NCBI RefSeq assembly: GCF_900236475.1
Contig: NZ_LT963352.1
Span: 1,612,001 to 1,676,000, forward strand
DNA length: 64,000 nucleotides
Origin: Streptomyces chartreusis NRRL 3882
GTDB taxonomy: Bacteria > Actinomycetota > Actinomycetes > Streptomycetales > Streptomycetaceae
Direction: 5' to 3'
The position numbers and the translations under genes were made by a program. A model generated the notes under the pieces. The model ran no database searches. It was not told the origin of the DNA and saw only the letters and a program-made list of their open reading frames with translations. How positions within the stretch are numbered: position 1 is the stretch's first letter; each line of letters begins with the position of its first letter. This document shows positions 29,046-39,094 of the stretch, piece by piece.

Positions 29046-29243
29046 TCACTCCGGCAGCTGACGCATCTCCACGACCCTGAGTCCCAGCGCCTGGAAGCGG
29101 GTCAGCAGCCCGTACAGGTGGGCCTCGTCGACCACGGGGCCGTACAGGACCGTCTGACCGGACATCAGCACGTGCTCCAGCTCCGGGAAGACCTTGGCCA
29201 GCGTCTCCGACATGTGTCCGTCGACACGGATCTCGTAGCGCAT
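29046..29243 (-). CDS. Small conserved-type hypothetical protein, 65 residues
   Basis: The product begins MRYEIRVDGHMSETLAKVF and has alternating beta-alpha pattern with no signal or membrane segment. The ATG at 29243 is supported by GGGAGAG seven bases upstream; the upstream in-frame extension has no ribosome site. The gene stands between the SHOCT protein and the LuxR regulator, all on the minus strand. I do not recognise a named family. Its codon use is fully Streptomyces-like, which supports a real gene. Confidence 0.7.
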   Translation of the reverse strand: MRYEIRVDGHMSETLAKVFPELEHVLMSGQTVLYGPVVDEAHLYGLLTRFQALGLRVVEMRQLPE

Positions 29244-29345
29244 GAACTGCTCTCCCGCGGACGGCCTGGAGCGGGCGTTGCACACCCTTGCCTGGCGATG
29301 GTCCGCCCTGGCGCGGCGTGCTGCGTCACCCGGTACAGGTGAACC

Positions 29346-32018
29346 TCACAGCAGCCGCCGTTCGCGGGCGCGGCGCACCGCGTCGCCGCGACGGCTGACC
29401 GCGAGCTTGCGGTAGATGCTCTTGAGGTGGGTCTTCACCGTGTTCACGGACACGTGCAGGTCGGCGGCGATCTCCTCCGTCGACCTCATCTCGGCCAGGA
29501 GCCGCAGCACGTCACCCTCGCGTGCGCTGAGTTCCTCGACGGCGAGTGGCGGGTGCCGGTCCGGCGTGGTGGGCCGGGGGTCGTGGTGGCCGTCGGGGCG
29601 GGCGAGGAGCCAGCCGCCGGCCAGTTCCCGGAGGCGGCCGGTGCTCAGCAGGGGACGGAGCCAGGGGCCGGCTTCCAGGAAGGGCCGGCGCAGGTGCCCG
29701 CGCCGGCCGTCCAGGAGGGCCCGGGCGACGAGGCGGCGCGCGGTGACCCAGTCGCCGGTCTCGTGGGCGGCCTGGGCGCGGACCAGCGTGGCGCGCACGG
29801 TCACCGCCGGTCCGGGCCGGTCGTCCTCCGGCAGGCTGTCGATCATGTCGAGCGCCCCTTCGACATGGCCCGCCGCGAGCCGGGCACGCGCCGCCTCGAC
29901 CGCACAGGCCGTCCGGCGGTGTGCGACGCGCTCCACGACGGCTCGGGCCGATTCGGGATGTCCTCGGGCCAGGTGGGCGGCGGACGCGAGCAGAGCGGCG
30001 TGGTCCTCCGCCCAGGGTGAGCTCACCGCTGCCGGAACGGAGGCGTCCGCCGCCGCCAGCGCGGCCCGGGCGTCCCCTCGGGCCAGGAGCAGCCGCCCCC
30101 GGGTGAGGGTCCGGCCTGCCTCCACCACCGGGTCGTCGGCGAGCGTGCGGGAGCCGGCCGCCGCGTCGAGGAGCGCCTGGGCGTCGTCGAGTTCGTCGCG
30201 GTCGATGAGGACGGCGGCCAGAACCAGCGGGGCGATGCCGGACCCGGCCTGCCGGGGCAGGCTGTAACGCTCCGCCTGGCCGGCCGCCGCCAGGGCCTTG
30301 TGCTCCGCCGGGCCGGGCCGGCCGTTCAGGTAGTCGATCAGCGCGAGGTGGCCGAGGGCCTCCCACCTGGGCAGCGCCATCGCCGCTCCGCCGGGGTGTC
30401 CGGCGACCGCCGACAGGGCGTCGCGGGCGTCGTCGAAGCGTCCGGCCCACAGGCGGGCGGAGCCGAGGTGGGTGAGCAGGAGGGCGGTGACTTCGGGGTG
30501 GTCGTCCAGGAGGTGTGGGGGGACGTCCGGCCGGAGGGCCCGCGCCTCCTCGGCGGCTCGCTCCGCTCTGTCCGGCGAGCCGGTCATCCGCGCCGCCAGG
30601 GCTTCCAGCAGGGCGCGGCCGAGCCGGACCGGGGCCCGGTCGCCGCCGTTCCGGGCCAGGTCGTCCTGGGCCCGGTGCAGGTGGGGCAGGCCGTGATCGA
30701 GATCGTGGCGGGCCAGTTCGCGGGCGGCGCGGACGAGGTCGGGCGCCGGACCCGTTGTCTCGGGGCTCATCCGCGCGAACAGGGCGGAGAGGTCCTCGGC
30801 GTGCAGACCGGTGAACAGCTGTCCGATCGCGAGGTCGTCGACCACGGCGTTGGCGGTGAACTCCCAGTCGTCCGCCGCGGCACCCTGGACCAGCGCCTCG
30901 TGCAGGGACCCGGACCGCCGCAGCCACCGCGCGGCCCGGGCGCGCAGTTCCGGCTCCAGACCGGGGAAGCGCTCCCGCAGGTGGGCGCGGAGGATCTCCG
31001 CGAACAGCGGGTGCAGGCCGTACCACGAGTGGCCGAGGTACTGGACGAAGGCGTTCTGCCGGTGCAGCGACGCCAGGATCGGCTCCGCGTCGGTGCGCAG
31101 CGTCAGCGCGTTCACCAGGTCGGGGCAGCAGCGGTCCAGGACGCTGATGCGCAGCAGCAGGTCCTGTGTGCCGGGTGGCTGCCGGTCGAGCACCTCGGCC
31201 AGCAGGAAGTCGGCCACCGCACTGTGGTCGGCCTCGAACTGCTTGACGTACAGGTGGGGGTCCGCCACCTGCCGGGCGGCCAGGGCGCACAGCCTGAGGC
31301 CGGCGGCCCATCCCTGGGTGCGGTCCACCAGGGCCCGGACGGCGCTGTGGTTCAGGTGCAGACCGTGCCGCGACAGGAGCTCCGCGGCCTCCTCGACGGT
31401 GAACGCCAGCTCCGCGTCCCGGATCTCCGTCATCTCGCCCGAGGCCCGGTACCGGTGCAGCGGCAGCAGGGGTTCGGTGCGGGTGACGAGGACCAGACGC
31501 AAGCCCTGCCCCGCGTGGCGCAGGACGAACTGCAACTGCTCCGCGATCTCGGGTGAGGTCACCCGGTCGAACTCGTCGAGCACGACGACGGTGGTGTGGT
31601 CCCGGCTCTCCAGGTCGGCGGCGAGGCAGGTCAGTGTCCGCCGGTCCACCCGGCCCGCCTGCGCCGGGCAGCCGACCTCGCCTGCCACCGGTACGCCGGC
31701 GGCGCGCAGTGCCTCCAGCAGATAGGCCCAGAAGATCCCGGGTGCCTGGTCGGCGGGGTCGGCCGTGAGCCAGACGACCGGTTCCCGCAGGCCTGCGGCC
31801 CAGTCGGCGACCAAGAGGGTCTTGCCCGCGCCGGCCGGCCCGTTGACCATCGTCAGGGGCGTCATGAGCGCCTGGTCGAGGTGTGCGGCCAGGCGGGTCC
31901 GGCGCAGGAAGCCGGCGGGCCGCTTCGGCAGGGCGAACCGGGTACGCAGCAGCGGGTCGCCCGTGGGGTCGACGCCCGTGGACGCCGGCTCCGCACCAGT
32001 CTCCTCGGTCGCGGCCAT
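29346..32018 (-). CDS. Large LuxR-family (LAL/MalT-like) ATP-dependent regulator
   Basis: The 890-residue protein has an N-terminal STAND-type ATPase with Walker A NGPAGAGKTLLV near residue 60 and Walker B TVVVLDEFD near 140. A long helical region with TPR-like repeats rich in Ala and Arg follows. The C-terminal LuxR helix-turn-helix, LSAREGDVLRLLAEMRSTEE continuing to VNTVKTHLKSIYRKL, covers about the last 65 residues. MalT-type proteins activate transcription after binding ATP and an inducer. The ATG at 32018 follows GGGGAG; an upstream GTG at 32030 is less well placed. The gene is divergent from the amidotransferase gene across 259 bases. Its target is unknown. Confidence 0.92.
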   Translation of the reverse strand: MAATEETGAEPASTGVDPTGDPLLRTRFALPKRPAGFLRRTRLAAHLDQALMTPLTMVNGPAGAGKTLLVADWAAGLREPVVWLTADPADQAPGIFWAYLLEALRAAGVPVAGEVGCPAQAGRVDRRTLTCLAADLESRDHTTVVVLDEFDRVTSPEIAEQLQFVLRHAGQGLRLVLVTRTEPLLPLHRYRASGEMTEIRDAELAFTVEEAAELLSRHGLHLNHSAVRALVDRTQGWAAGLRLCALAARQVADPHLYVKQFEADHSAVADFLLAEVLDRQPPGTQDLLLRISVLDRCCPDLVNALTLRTDAEPILASLHRQNAFVQYLGHSWYGLHPLFAEILRAHLRERFPGLEPELRARAARWLRRSGSLHEALVQGAAADDWEFTANAVVDDLAIGQLFTGLHAEDLSALFARMSPETTGPAPDLVRAARELARHDLDHGLPHLHRAQDDLARNGGDRAPVRLGRALLEALAARMTGSPDRAERAAEEARALRPDVPPHLLDDHPEVTALLLTHLGSARLWAGRFDDARDALSAVAGHPGGAAMALPRWEALGHLALIDYLNGRPGPAEHKALAAAGQAERYSLPRQAGSGIAPLVLAAVLIDRDELDDAQALLDAAAGSRTLADDPVVEAGRTLTRGRLLLARGDARAALAAADASVPAAVSSPWAEDHAALLASAAHLARGHPESARAVVERVAHRRTACAVEAARARLAAGHVEGALDMIDSLPEDDRPGPAVTVRATLVRAQAAHETGDWVTARRLVARALLDGRRGHLRRPFLEAGPWLRPLLSTGRLRELAGGWLLARPDGHHDPRPTTPDRHPPLAVEELSAREGDVLRLLAEMRSTEEIAADLHVSVNTVKTHLKSIYRKLAVSRRGDAVRRARERRLL

Positions 32019-32277
32019 GGGGCTCCCCACTGCCTGCCGTGTGCCGGATCAGGAACGGCACTCGTTTCCCCAGGATCTCAGTGTTCACTCCGCCGCGCAC
32101 ACCGGCCCGGCCCTCGCCGTTCCCGCGGCAACCACCCGTGGCGGGCGATGCGCCGGCCGCGGGTGACGGGGTTGTCTGGGACCACGCGCCGCCGGCCCGG
32201 CGCGCGAGACGTATCCGCACCGACACCTGCGGAGCCGCACGGCACGGCCGAGGCGGCTCGGATCGGGGGTGGCGACC
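32019..32277. promoter_or_regulatory. Divergent promoter region, luxR and amidotransferase
   Basis: This 259-base region must hold promoters for both neighbouring genes. The GC-rich interval includes GCGCC and GGCGC arms near 32187-32202, but I found no convincing -35/-10 pair or perfect operator. Confidence 0.35.
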
Positions 32278-33111
32278 ATGTGCCGCTGGCTCGCCTACTC
32301 GGGCACTCCCGTGCTGCTGGACGACGTCCTCTACCGGCCGCAGCACTCGCTGATCGACCAGAGCCTGCACGCGCGGATGGGTGTCGAGACCACCAACGGC
32401 GACGGCTTCGGCGTCGGGTGGTACGCGTGGCACCTGCGCACCCCCGCCGTCATCCGCGACACCGGCCCGGCCTGGAGCAACCGCAACCTCCGGGAGATCG
32501 CCGACCACGTCCGCTCACCGCTGTTCTTCGCCCACGTCCGTGCCTCCACCGGGTCGGCCGTGCAGCAGACCAACTGTCACCCCTTCCGGCACGGGCCATG
32601 GATGTGGATGCACAACGGGGCGATCGCCGGGTTCAGCGAAGTGCGCCGGGACCTCATGCTCGCCGTGGATCCGGAGCTGTTCCCGTCGCTGGAGGGCACG
32701 ACGGACTCGGAAGTGATGTTCCACGTGGCCCTCACCTTCGGGCTGGACGGCGATCCGCCGGGTGCGGTGGCCCGCATGGTGGGGCTCGTCGAGCGGCTGG
32801 GACACGAGCACGGGGTGCCGCAGCCGCTCCAGATGACGGTCGCGGTGACCGACGGCGAACGGCTGTGGTTCTTCCGGTACTCCAGCACGGGAGCCTCGCG
32901 GTCGCTGTACTACAGCAGCCAGGTGGAGGACGTGCGTGCCCTCCATCCCGATCTCGCGTTCCTGAAGCACATCTCCGACGAGACCCGGCTGGTCGTGTCG
33001 GAGCCGCTCGGTGATCTGCCCGGCGTCTGGAACGAGGTACCGGAGAGCAGCTACGGCGTGGTGCAGCCCGGCCGGGACGTGCTGCGGCACTTCGAGCCCG
33101 AGCCGGTCTGA
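32278..33111 (+). CDS. Class-II glutamine amidotransferase (YafJ-type)
   Basis: The 277-residue protein begins MCRWLAYSG, placing Cys2 as the N-terminal nucleophile of the Ntn-hydrolase fold after Met removal. Further motifs are TTNGDGFGVGWY near residue 39-50, FFAHVRAST near 83 and WMHNGAIAGF near 112, all typical of the glutaminase domain. No synthetase domain is attached, so it either works with an unidentified partner or hydrolyses a gamma-glutamyl compound; EgtC of ergothioneine synthesis has this fold, but no egt genes are nearby. The start at ATG 32278 is required by Cys2 and has GGGGG eight bases upstream, rather than the in-frame GTG at 32269. Confidence 0.88.
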   Translation: MCRWLAYSGTPVLLDDVLYRPQHSLIDQSLHARMGVETTNGDGFGVGWYAWHLRTPAVIRDTGPAWSNRNLREIADHVRSPLFFAHVRASTGSAVQQTNCHPFRHGPWMWMHNGAIAGFSEVRRDLMLAVDPELFPSLEGTTDSEVMFHVALTFGLDGDPPGAVARMVGLVERLGHEHGVPQPLQMTVAVTDGERLWFFRYSSTGASRSLYYSSQVEDVRALHPDLAFLKHISDETRLVVSEPLGDLPGVWNEVPESSYGVVQPGRDVLRHFEPEPV

Positions 33112-33135
33112 GCCGGCCGGCCCGGCCGCGTCGCG

Positions 33136-33645
33136 TCAGCGGACCCGGTCGGCGAACGCCTCGTACGCCTGCTCGTCGAAGAGCACGAACCTGACCTCCT
33201 CGACCGCGGTGTCCGCTGCCCTTACGGTCTCCACCGCGATGCGGGCGCCGTCGTCCACCGGCCAGCCGTAGATGCCCGTGGAGATGGCCGGGAACGCCAC
33301 CGTGCGGGCGCCGAGTTCGTCGGCGACGCGGAGGGACTCGCGGTAGCAGGAGGCGAGGAGGGCGGAGCGGTCCTCGGTCGTGCTGAAGACGGGGCCGACC
33401 GTGTGGATCACCCAGCGGGCGTCCAGGTCGCCCGCGGTGGTGGCGACCGCCTGGCCGGTGGGCAGGCCCTTGCCGTACCTGGAGGCGCGCAGCTTGCGGC
33501 ACTCCTCCAGGATCGCGGGGCCGCCTCGCCGGTGGATCGCTCCGTCGACGCCTCCCCCGCCCAGCAGCGAGGAGTTGGCCGCGTTGACGACGGCGTCGAC
33601 GCTCTCGCGTGTGATGTCGCCCTGGACCAGTTCGATGGTGGTCAT
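33136..33645 (-). CDS. Macrodomain protein (O-acetyl-ADP-ribose deacetylase type)
   Basis: The 169-residue protein is a single macrodomain of MacroD type. Motifs in order are [28 protein letters not shown] near residues 17-36, GPAILEEC, and [13 protein letters not shown] near 117. The NAAN and GGGVDGAIH segments form the ADP-ribose pocket and general base region. It probably hydrolyses O-acetyl-ADP-ribose, or mono-ADP-ribose on proteins. Its ATG overlaps the stop of the upstream FAD-oxidoreductase gene as ATGA, so the two are translated together. Confidence 0.93.
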   Translation of the reverse strand: MTTIELVQGDITRESVDAVVNAANSSLLGGGGVDGAIHRRGGPAILEECRKLRASRYGKGLPTGQAVATTAGDLDARWVIHTVGPVFSTTEDRSALLASCYRESLRVADELGARTVAFPAISTGIYGWPVDDGARIAVETVRAADTAVEEVRFVLFDEQAYEAFADRVR

Positions 33646-35051
33646 GTCTGCCTCAGTCGCTTCCAGACGGCCTTCGCCGCGTTGTGCCCCGACATGCCGT
33701 GCACGCCGGGGCCCGGCGGGGTCGCCGACGAGCAGATGAAGACGGCCGGGTGAGGAGTGCGGTAGGGGAACAGGGTCGGTTTGGGACGCAGCAGGAGCTG
33801 GAGGCCGGAGACCGCGCCGGAGGCGATGTCGCCGCCGACGTAGTTGGCGTTGCGGGCGGCGAGTTCGGGCGGGCCCGCGGTGGCGCGGGCCAGGACGCGG
33901 TCGCGGAACCCCGGGGCGAACCGCTCCAGTTGGCGTTCGACGGCGTCGGTGAGGTCACCGGTCCAGCCGTGCGGTACGTGGCCGTAGGCCCAGAAGACGT
34001 GCTTGCCCGCCGGGGCCCGGGTGGGGTCGACGATGCTCGGCTGGACCGTGATCAGGAACGGTTTGTCGGGGGCCCGGCCCTCCCGGGACGCCGCGCGCAG
34101 GGCCGCGCCGATCTCCGCGCGGTCCGCGCCGATCTGCACCGTGCCGGCGGCGCGGGCCTCCTTCGCGGTCCAGGGCACGGGGCCGTCCAGCGCGTAGTCG
34201 ATCTTGAAGACGCCCGGGCCGTAGCGGTAGTCCGCGTACTGGTTGCCGAAGCCGGCGATGCGGGCCAGGGCGGTGGGTGAGGTGTCGAAGACGTACGCGC
34301 GGGCCGGCGGCAGGTCGTCCAGGCGCTTGACCTCGTAGTCGGTGTGGACGCTGCCGCCGAGGTCGCGCAGGTAGGCGGCGAGGGCGTCGGAGATCGCCTG
34401 GGAGCCGCCGCGGGCGACGGGCCAGCCGCGGGCGTGTGCCGCCAGGGCGAAGACGAGGCCGATGGCGCTGGTGGCGAAGCCGCCGAGAGGTGCCATGACG
34501 TGCGCGACGAGTCCGGCGAACAGGGCCCTGGCCGGTTCGTCCCGGAAGCGGCGCGTGAGCAGGGTCGACGGGGGCAGGCCGACCAGGCCGAAGCGGGCGA
34601 GGGTGACCGGGTCGCGGGGCAGCGCGGTGAGCGGCAGGGACATGAAGTCGCGGGCCAGGACGTCCCACTTGGGCAGGAAGGGCTCGACGAGCCTGCGGTA
34701 CGCCCCGGCGTCGCGCGGCCCGAAGGAGGCGGCCGTCTCGCCCACCGACCGGGCCAGCACGGCCGCCGAGCCGTCCGGGAAGGGGTGGGCCATGGGGAGC
34801 TCGGCGTGCAGCCATTCCAGGCCGTAGCGGTGGAGCGGCAGGGCGCGGAACGCGGGTGAGTTGATGGCGAGCGGGTGCGCCGCGGAGCACGGGTCGTGCC
34901 GGAAGCCCGGCAGGGTGAGCTCCTCGGTGCGGGCACCGCCGCCCACGGTGCCCCGGGCCTCGAACACGGCGACGGAGAAGCCGCGGCGGGCCAGCTCCAC
35001 GGCCGCGGTCAGTCCGTTCGGCCCCGCACCCACTACGACGGCATCGAGCAT
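33642..35051 (-). CDS. FAD-dependent oxidoreductase (phytoene-dehydrogenase-like)
   Basis: The 469-residue protein starts [20 protein letters not shown], a dinucleotide-binding GxGxxG motif, followed by the acidic residue [15 protein letters not shown] near 30-44. The C-terminal motif [17 protein letters not shown] is typical of carotenoid desaturase/PYROXD2-like amine-oxidase superfamily members. No carotenoid cluster is nearby and the substrate is unknown. GAAGG lies eight bases before the ATG at 35051; an in-frame GTG sits nine bases earlier. It is translationally coupled to the macrodomain gene, an unusual partnership. Confidence 0.88.
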   Translation of the reverse strand: MLDAVVVGAGPNGLTAAVELARRGFSVAVFEARGTVGGGARTEELTLPGFRHDPCSAAHPLAINSPAFRALPLHRYGLEWLHAELPMAHPFPDGSAAVLARSVGETAASFGPRDAGAYRRLVEPFLPKWDVLARDFMSLPLTALPRDPVTLARFGLVGLPPSTLLTRRFRDEPARALFAGLVAHVMAPLGGFATSAIGLVFALAAHARGWPVARGGSQAISDALAAYLRDLGGSVHTDYEVKRLDDLPPARAYVFDTSPTALARIAGFGNQYADYRYGPGVFKIDYALDGPVPWTAKEARAAGTVQIGADRAEIGAALRAASREGRAPDKPFLITVQPSIVDPTRAPAGKHVFWAYGHVPHGWTGDLTDAVERQLERFAPGFRDRVLARATAGPPELAARNANYVGGDIASGAVSGLQLLLRPKPTLFPYRTPHPAVFICSSATPPGPGVHGMSGHNAAKAVWKRLRQT

Positions 35052-35201
35052 CGACGGCACCTTCGGACCCCTTCGTCAGCCGACGGCCACTGAGGATCAG
35101 GATAGGCCCGGGGACTGACAGTCACCGGCCGCGGGGGGATTCGTGCGGGAAGGACGCCCGGAGCGCCCCTTGAGCGACCGAGTGTGTACGGTCCGTGACA
35201 A

Positions 35202-36047
35202 TCATGCTGCGCTCGCCAGCAGTGCCGCCACCCGGCGGGCCGTGGCCGCGTCGCGGGCCGCGGTGAAGGGGAGGTCGTTGCCGCCCGTGATGCGGAACGG
35301 CTCGCCCGTGCGGGTCAGGTGGGCTCCGCCCGCCTCCTCGACCAGGAGCAGACCGGCCGCGTGGTCCCAGGCGGCCTCCCAGGAGAAGGCGACCGCGTCG
35401 GAGTCGCCCCGCGCGATGGCGAGGTACTCCAGTCCGGCCGAGCCGCACGCGCGCGCTGCCACGCCCTCGGTGCGCAGGCCGAGCAGGGCGCGCTTCTGCT
35501 CGTCCGTCGTGTAGTCCGGGTGGGAGGTGGCCACGCGGAGGTCCCGGCCGGGCTCGGGCACGCCGGCGAACAGCCGCTCCCCGTCGAGGTGGGCGCCCTT
35601 GCCCCGCTGGGCGGTGGCGAGCCGGTCGCTGGCGGCGGCGTAGGTCCACGATGCGAGCAGGGTGCCGCCCTGGGCCAGCGCGACCAGGGTGCAGAAGGCC
35701 GGTTCGCCGCGCACGAACTGCCGGGTCCCGTCGACCGGGTCGACGATCCAGACCGGGGCGTCGCCGCGTATGGCCTCGTAGGACGCCGGGTTGGCGTGGA
35801 CCGCCTCCTCGCCGACCACGACCGAGCCGGGCAGCAGGGCGCCCAGTGCCCCGGTCAGGTACAGCTCGGCCTTGCGGTCCGCGTCCGTGACCAGGTCGTG
35901 CGGGCCGGCCTTCTGGTCGACCTCGTGTGCGGCGAGCCGGCGCCAGCGCGGCATGATCTCGGCGGCGGCCGCCGTGCGGATCGCCTCCTCGACGTCGGAC
36001 GCGTGCCGTGCGAGAAACTCTTCGATGGTTTCGGTGCTGTCGATCAC
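35202..36047 (-). CDS. Inositol-monophosphatase-family phosphatase
   Basis: The 281-residue protein has the family metal-binding motifs: GEEAV near residue 82, IVDPVDGTRQF near 100-110 and WEAAWDHAAGLLLVEEAGG near 222-240. Members act on inositol phosphates, histidinol phosphate or 3'-phosphoadenosine compounds; nothing here separates these options. The N-terminus is uncertain: the GTG at 36047 overlaps its own potential ribosome site GGAGG too closely, while an earlier GTG at 36083 would add 12 residues. It is a single gene between convergently placed or unlinked neighbours. Confidence 0.85.
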   Translation of the reverse strand: MIDSTETIEEFLARHASDVEEAIRTAAAAEIMPRWRRLAAHEVDQKAGPHDLVTDADRKAELYLTGALGALLPGSVVVGEEAVHANPASYEAIRGDAPVWIVDPVDGTRQFVRGEPAFCTLVALAQGGTLLASWTYAAASDRLATAQRGKGAHLDGERLFAGVPEPGRDLRVATSHPDYTTDEQKRALLGLRTEGVAARACGSAGLEYLAIARGDSDAVAFSWEAAWDHAAGLLLVEEAGGAHLTRTGEPFRITGGNDLPFTAARDAATARRVAALLASAA

Positions 36048-36164
36048 CCCTCCATCACAGCACGCGGCTCTGACAATCCCCACCCGCCCGGTGCACTCCG
36101 GATGGCAGCACGATGAACAGCGACGGGTCCGCGCCGGTTCCGCAGCCGGGTGTACTCGGCGGGA

Positions 36165-37991
36165 TCACCGCCCGACCGCGTAGCCCTGCATGCCGCGCGG
36201 GTTCGCCGCCGCCGACAGCACGCCCGTCTCCGGGTCCCGCGCGACCGCGCAGAGCCGGCCCTCCGACCAGGGGCCGCCGACGGTCACCTGGTGGCCGCGT
36301 CGCCGCAGCTCCTCGACGACGGCCGGGTCCGTGCGCGCCTCCACGGTGACGCTCCCCGGGCGCATGCCGCGCGGGTAGAAGGAGCCCGGGAAGCTGTCGT
36401 TGTGCCAGTTCGGGGCATCGATCGCGCCCTGCAGGTCCAGGCCGCCGCGCACCTGGGCGCGCAGCGCGACCGCCAGGAGGAAGTGCAGCTGCCACTGGTC
36501 CTGCTGGTCCCCGCCCGGTGTGCCGAACGCCATGACGGGCAGTCCCTCGCGCAGTGCGATCGAGGGCGTCAGCGTGGTGCGGGGACGGCGGCCCGGGGTG
36601 AGGGAGTTGGGCAGGCCCTCTTCCAGCCAGGTCATCTGGAGCCGGGTGCCGAGCGGGAAGCCGAGTTCGGGCACGACCGGGTTGGACTGGAGCCATCCGC
36701 CGCTGGGCGTGGCCGAGACCATGTTGCCCCAGCGGTCGACGACGTCGAGGTGGCAGGTGTCGCCGCGGGTGGCCCCGTCGTCGCCGACCTCAGGTTCGCC
36801 GGGCACGGGGGACGCCGGGCTCTTCGCGACGGTCGGTTCGCCGATGCCCGGGGCGGCGGCACCCTCCTGGGCGGTGGCCGCCACGCGCGCGTGCGCGCAC
36901 AGCCGCGGGGTGCGTCCGCCGGGGCTGCCGGGCCGCAGGTCGAGGGAGGCCCGCTCGCCGACGAGAGCGCGGCGGGCCGTGTTGTAGGCGCCGGACAGCA
37001 GGTCGTCGAGCGGCACGCCGGCGGCGTCCCCGTACCAGGCCTCCCGGTCGGCCATGGCGAGTTTGCAGTTCTCGACCAGCAGGTGGACGTAGTCGGCGGA
37101 GCCGTAGCGGGGCAGTTCGGGCGGGAGCAGGGCGAGCTGCTGGAGGAGGACCGGGCCCTGGCTCCAGGGGCCCGGCTTGCACACGGTCCAGCCGTTCCAG
37201 TCGTACGCCGCCGGTGTCTCGTAGGTCGCGGACCAGCCGGCGAGATCGGCGGCCGTGAGGGTGCCGGCGTGGTGTGCGCCGCTGGTGTCCATGGTGGGCT
37301 GCCCGGCCTGCCGTACCAGGGCCTCGGCTATGAAGCCGGAGCGCCACACCTCCCGCGCGGCCTCGATCCGGGCCTCCCGGTCCCCCGCCCCCGCGGTCTC
37401 GGCGAGCAGGCGCTTCCAGGTGGCGGCGAGCGCGGGGTTGGCGAAGAGCTCGCCCGGGCGGGGCGCCTTGCCGCCGGGCAGGTAGACGTCCGCCGACGAG
37501 GTCCACTCGGTCTCGAACAGCTCGCGCACGGTCTCGACGGTCTCGCCGACGCGTTCCACGGGCGGGTGCCCGTGCTCGGCGTATCCGATGGCGTACTTGA
37601 GGACGTCGGCGAGGGACTTGGTGCCGTGGTCGCGCAGCAGCAGCATCCAGGCGTCGAACGCGCCCGGCACGGCGGCGGCGAGCGGCCCGGTGCCGGGGAC
37701 GAGGTCCAGGCCGAGGGCCCGGTAGTGCGCGACCGTCGCCCCGGCCGGTGCGACGCCCTGCCCGCACAGCACCCGCACCTCACCGCCGGCCGGCGCGAGC
37801 AGGATCGGCACCTCGCCCGCCGGGCCGTTGAGGTGCGGCTCGACGACGTGCAGCACGAACGCCCCCGCCACGGCCGCGTCGTAGGCGTTGCCGCCGTCCT
37901 CCAGGACGGCCATGGCCGACTGCGAGGCGAGCCAGTGCGTCGAGGACACCATGCCGAAGGTGCCCTGGAGGGTGGGGCGTGTGGTGAACAT
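36165..37991 (-). CDS. Gamma-glutamyltransferase family protein (cytoplasmic-looking)
   Basis: The 608-residue protein is an Ntn-hydrolase of the gamma-glutamyltransferase family. It has GNAYDAAVAGAFVLHVVEPH near residue 34 in the large subunit. The likely autoprocessing nucleophile is T412 in RGDTCHLDVVDRWGNMVS, and GTPGGDQQDQWQL lies in the small subunit. It has no signal peptide, unlike the second family member at 56673-58478. The T-C-H sequence departs from the common TTH motif, so it may be an acylase or other amidohydrolase rather than a glutathione transferase. Two starts are possible (GTG 38003, ATG 37991); AGGA precedes the ATG. Confidence 0.87.
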   Translation of the reverse strand: MFTTRPTLQGTFGMVSSTHWLASQSAMAVLEDGGNAYDAAVAGAFVLHVVEPHLNGPAGEVPILLAPAGGEVRVLCGQGVAPAGATVAHYRALGLDLVPGTGPLAAAVPGAFDAWMLLLRDHGTKSLADVLKYAIGYAEHGHPPVERVGETVETVRELFETEWTSSADVYLPGGKAPRPGELFANPALAATWKRLLAETAGAGDREARIEAAREVWRSGFIAEALVRQAGQPTMDTSGAHHAGTLTAADLAGWSATYETPAAYDWNGWTVCKPGPWSQGPVLLQQLALLPPELPRYGSADYVHLLVENCKLAMADREAWYGDAAGVPLDDLLSGAYNTARRALVGERASLDLRPGSPGGRTPRLCAHARVAATAQEGAAAPGIGEPTVAKSPASPVPGEPEVGDDGATRGDTCHLDVVDRWGNMVSATPSGGWLQSNPVVPELGFPLGTRLQMTWLEEGLPNSLTPGRRPRTTLTPSIALREGLPVMAFGTPGGDQQDQWQLHFLLAVALRAQVRGGLDLQGAIDAPNWHNDSFPGSFYPRGMRPGSVTVEARTDPAVVEELRRRGHQVTVGGPWSEGRLCAVARDPETGVLSAAANPRGMQGYAVGR

Positions 37992-38104
37992 GCGGTCCTG
38001 CACCTCGCTGTCTCTCGCCTCTCCCCCCGCTCCCCCAGCAGGCTATCGATCGCCCTGCGCCCCTTCTTACCCGCCTGGTGGCAACAGGGCCAGATCCCTG
38101 CCGG

Positions 38105-39034
38105 TCAGCCGCCTTGTCCCGCTTCGTGGGCCCGAGCAGTCAGGCACTCCTCCGCAAAGGCCAATGCTTTGAGGTGGTAGGCGCGGGCAGCCCAGCCGAG
38201 GCTGATGTTGTGGCCGGCGTGCGGGAGATGGTCGACGACGACCCGTGGGGCTGCGGACAGCCGTTCGACAAGGTCGGCGACGTCCTCGTCCTCACAGCCC
38301 CACCAGGCCTCATGTTGCGCGAAGGTGAGCCGGACGGGGACGCCGACTCGCGGCAGGATCGCCGCCGACAGCCGCGTCCAGCCCGTCACCGTGCTGAGCT
38401 CCCGGGCCGGCATGGGCGCCACGACCGTTTGACTCATCCGGAACGTGTCGGACGGATACAGGTTCAGGGGGCCCCAGTTCCGGTGCCGCAGCCCCTCGCC
38501 GCGGTCGGGGCCGAGCCGGCCGGCGGGCACGGCCAGTCGGCGACCGCACCCGGAGACATCGACACCCAGCAGTGCCGACGCGTCACAGCCGGCGGCCACA
38601 GCGAAAGCGACCTTGGCACCGAAGGAATGTCCCAGCACCAGCGTGCCGGCACCGGGGGCGTGGGCGGCAGCGAAGGCGGCGATCGCCGCGCGCACGGTGA
38701 CGGCCTGCGTGCTGAGTCTCTGCCCGCCCGGAAAGCGGACGGCGGACGCCCCGTAGCCCGGACGGTCCAGTGCCAGCACCGTGTGGCCAAGGCGCGCTCC
38801 CAACGCCAGCAGGGACACGTCGGGGTGCGCCTGGCCGTCGAAATACCCGGCATTCATACCGCCGCCGTGCAAGGCGACGATCACAGCGCGCGGCGAGTGT
38901 GCCGGCTCACTCAGCAAGCCCGAGAGGGTGATGCCGTCCGCATCGATCGTGACCGGGCGCACCCCGGGGGACAGCTCCCGGTGTTGTGGTGCCGACACGG
39001 GCTGTGACGTCCGGACGGCAGGCTGCACATACAT
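38105..39034 (-). CDS. Alpha/beta hydrolase (serine type)
   Basis: The 309-residue protein has an oxyanion motif ALHGGGMNAGYF near residue 54, the nucleophile elbow LGHSFGAK with S137, a likely acid in the segment around 235-245, and the catalytic His in LPHAGHNISLG near the C-terminus. It is cytoplasmic, with no signal. The ATG at 39034 follows GGGAATC with weak ribosome-site potential. It resembles hydrolases and thioesterase-like enzymes that act on peptide or polyketide products, but there is no biosynthetic cluster beside it. The substrate is unknown. Confidence 0.83.
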   Translation of the reverse strand: MYVQPAVRTSQPVSAPQHRELSPGVRPVTIDADGITLSGLLSEPAHSPRAVIVALHGGGMNAGYFDGQAHPDVSLLALGARLGHTVLALDRPGYGASAVRFPGGQRLSTQAVTVRAAIAAFAAAHAPGAGTLVLGHSFGAKVAFAVAAGCDASALLGVDVSGCGRRLAVPAGRLGPDRGEGLRHRNWGPLNLYPSDTFRMSQTVVAPMPARELSTVTGWTRLSAAILPRVGVPVRLTFAQHEAWWGCEDEDVADLVERLSAAPRVVVDHLPHAGHNISLGWAARAYHLKALAFAEECLTARAHEAGQGG

Positions 39035-39094
39035 GATTCCCAGCCTGCCCCGTGGGCCGGTCGCCGCCGCCTCGATGCGGCCATATGCAGTACC

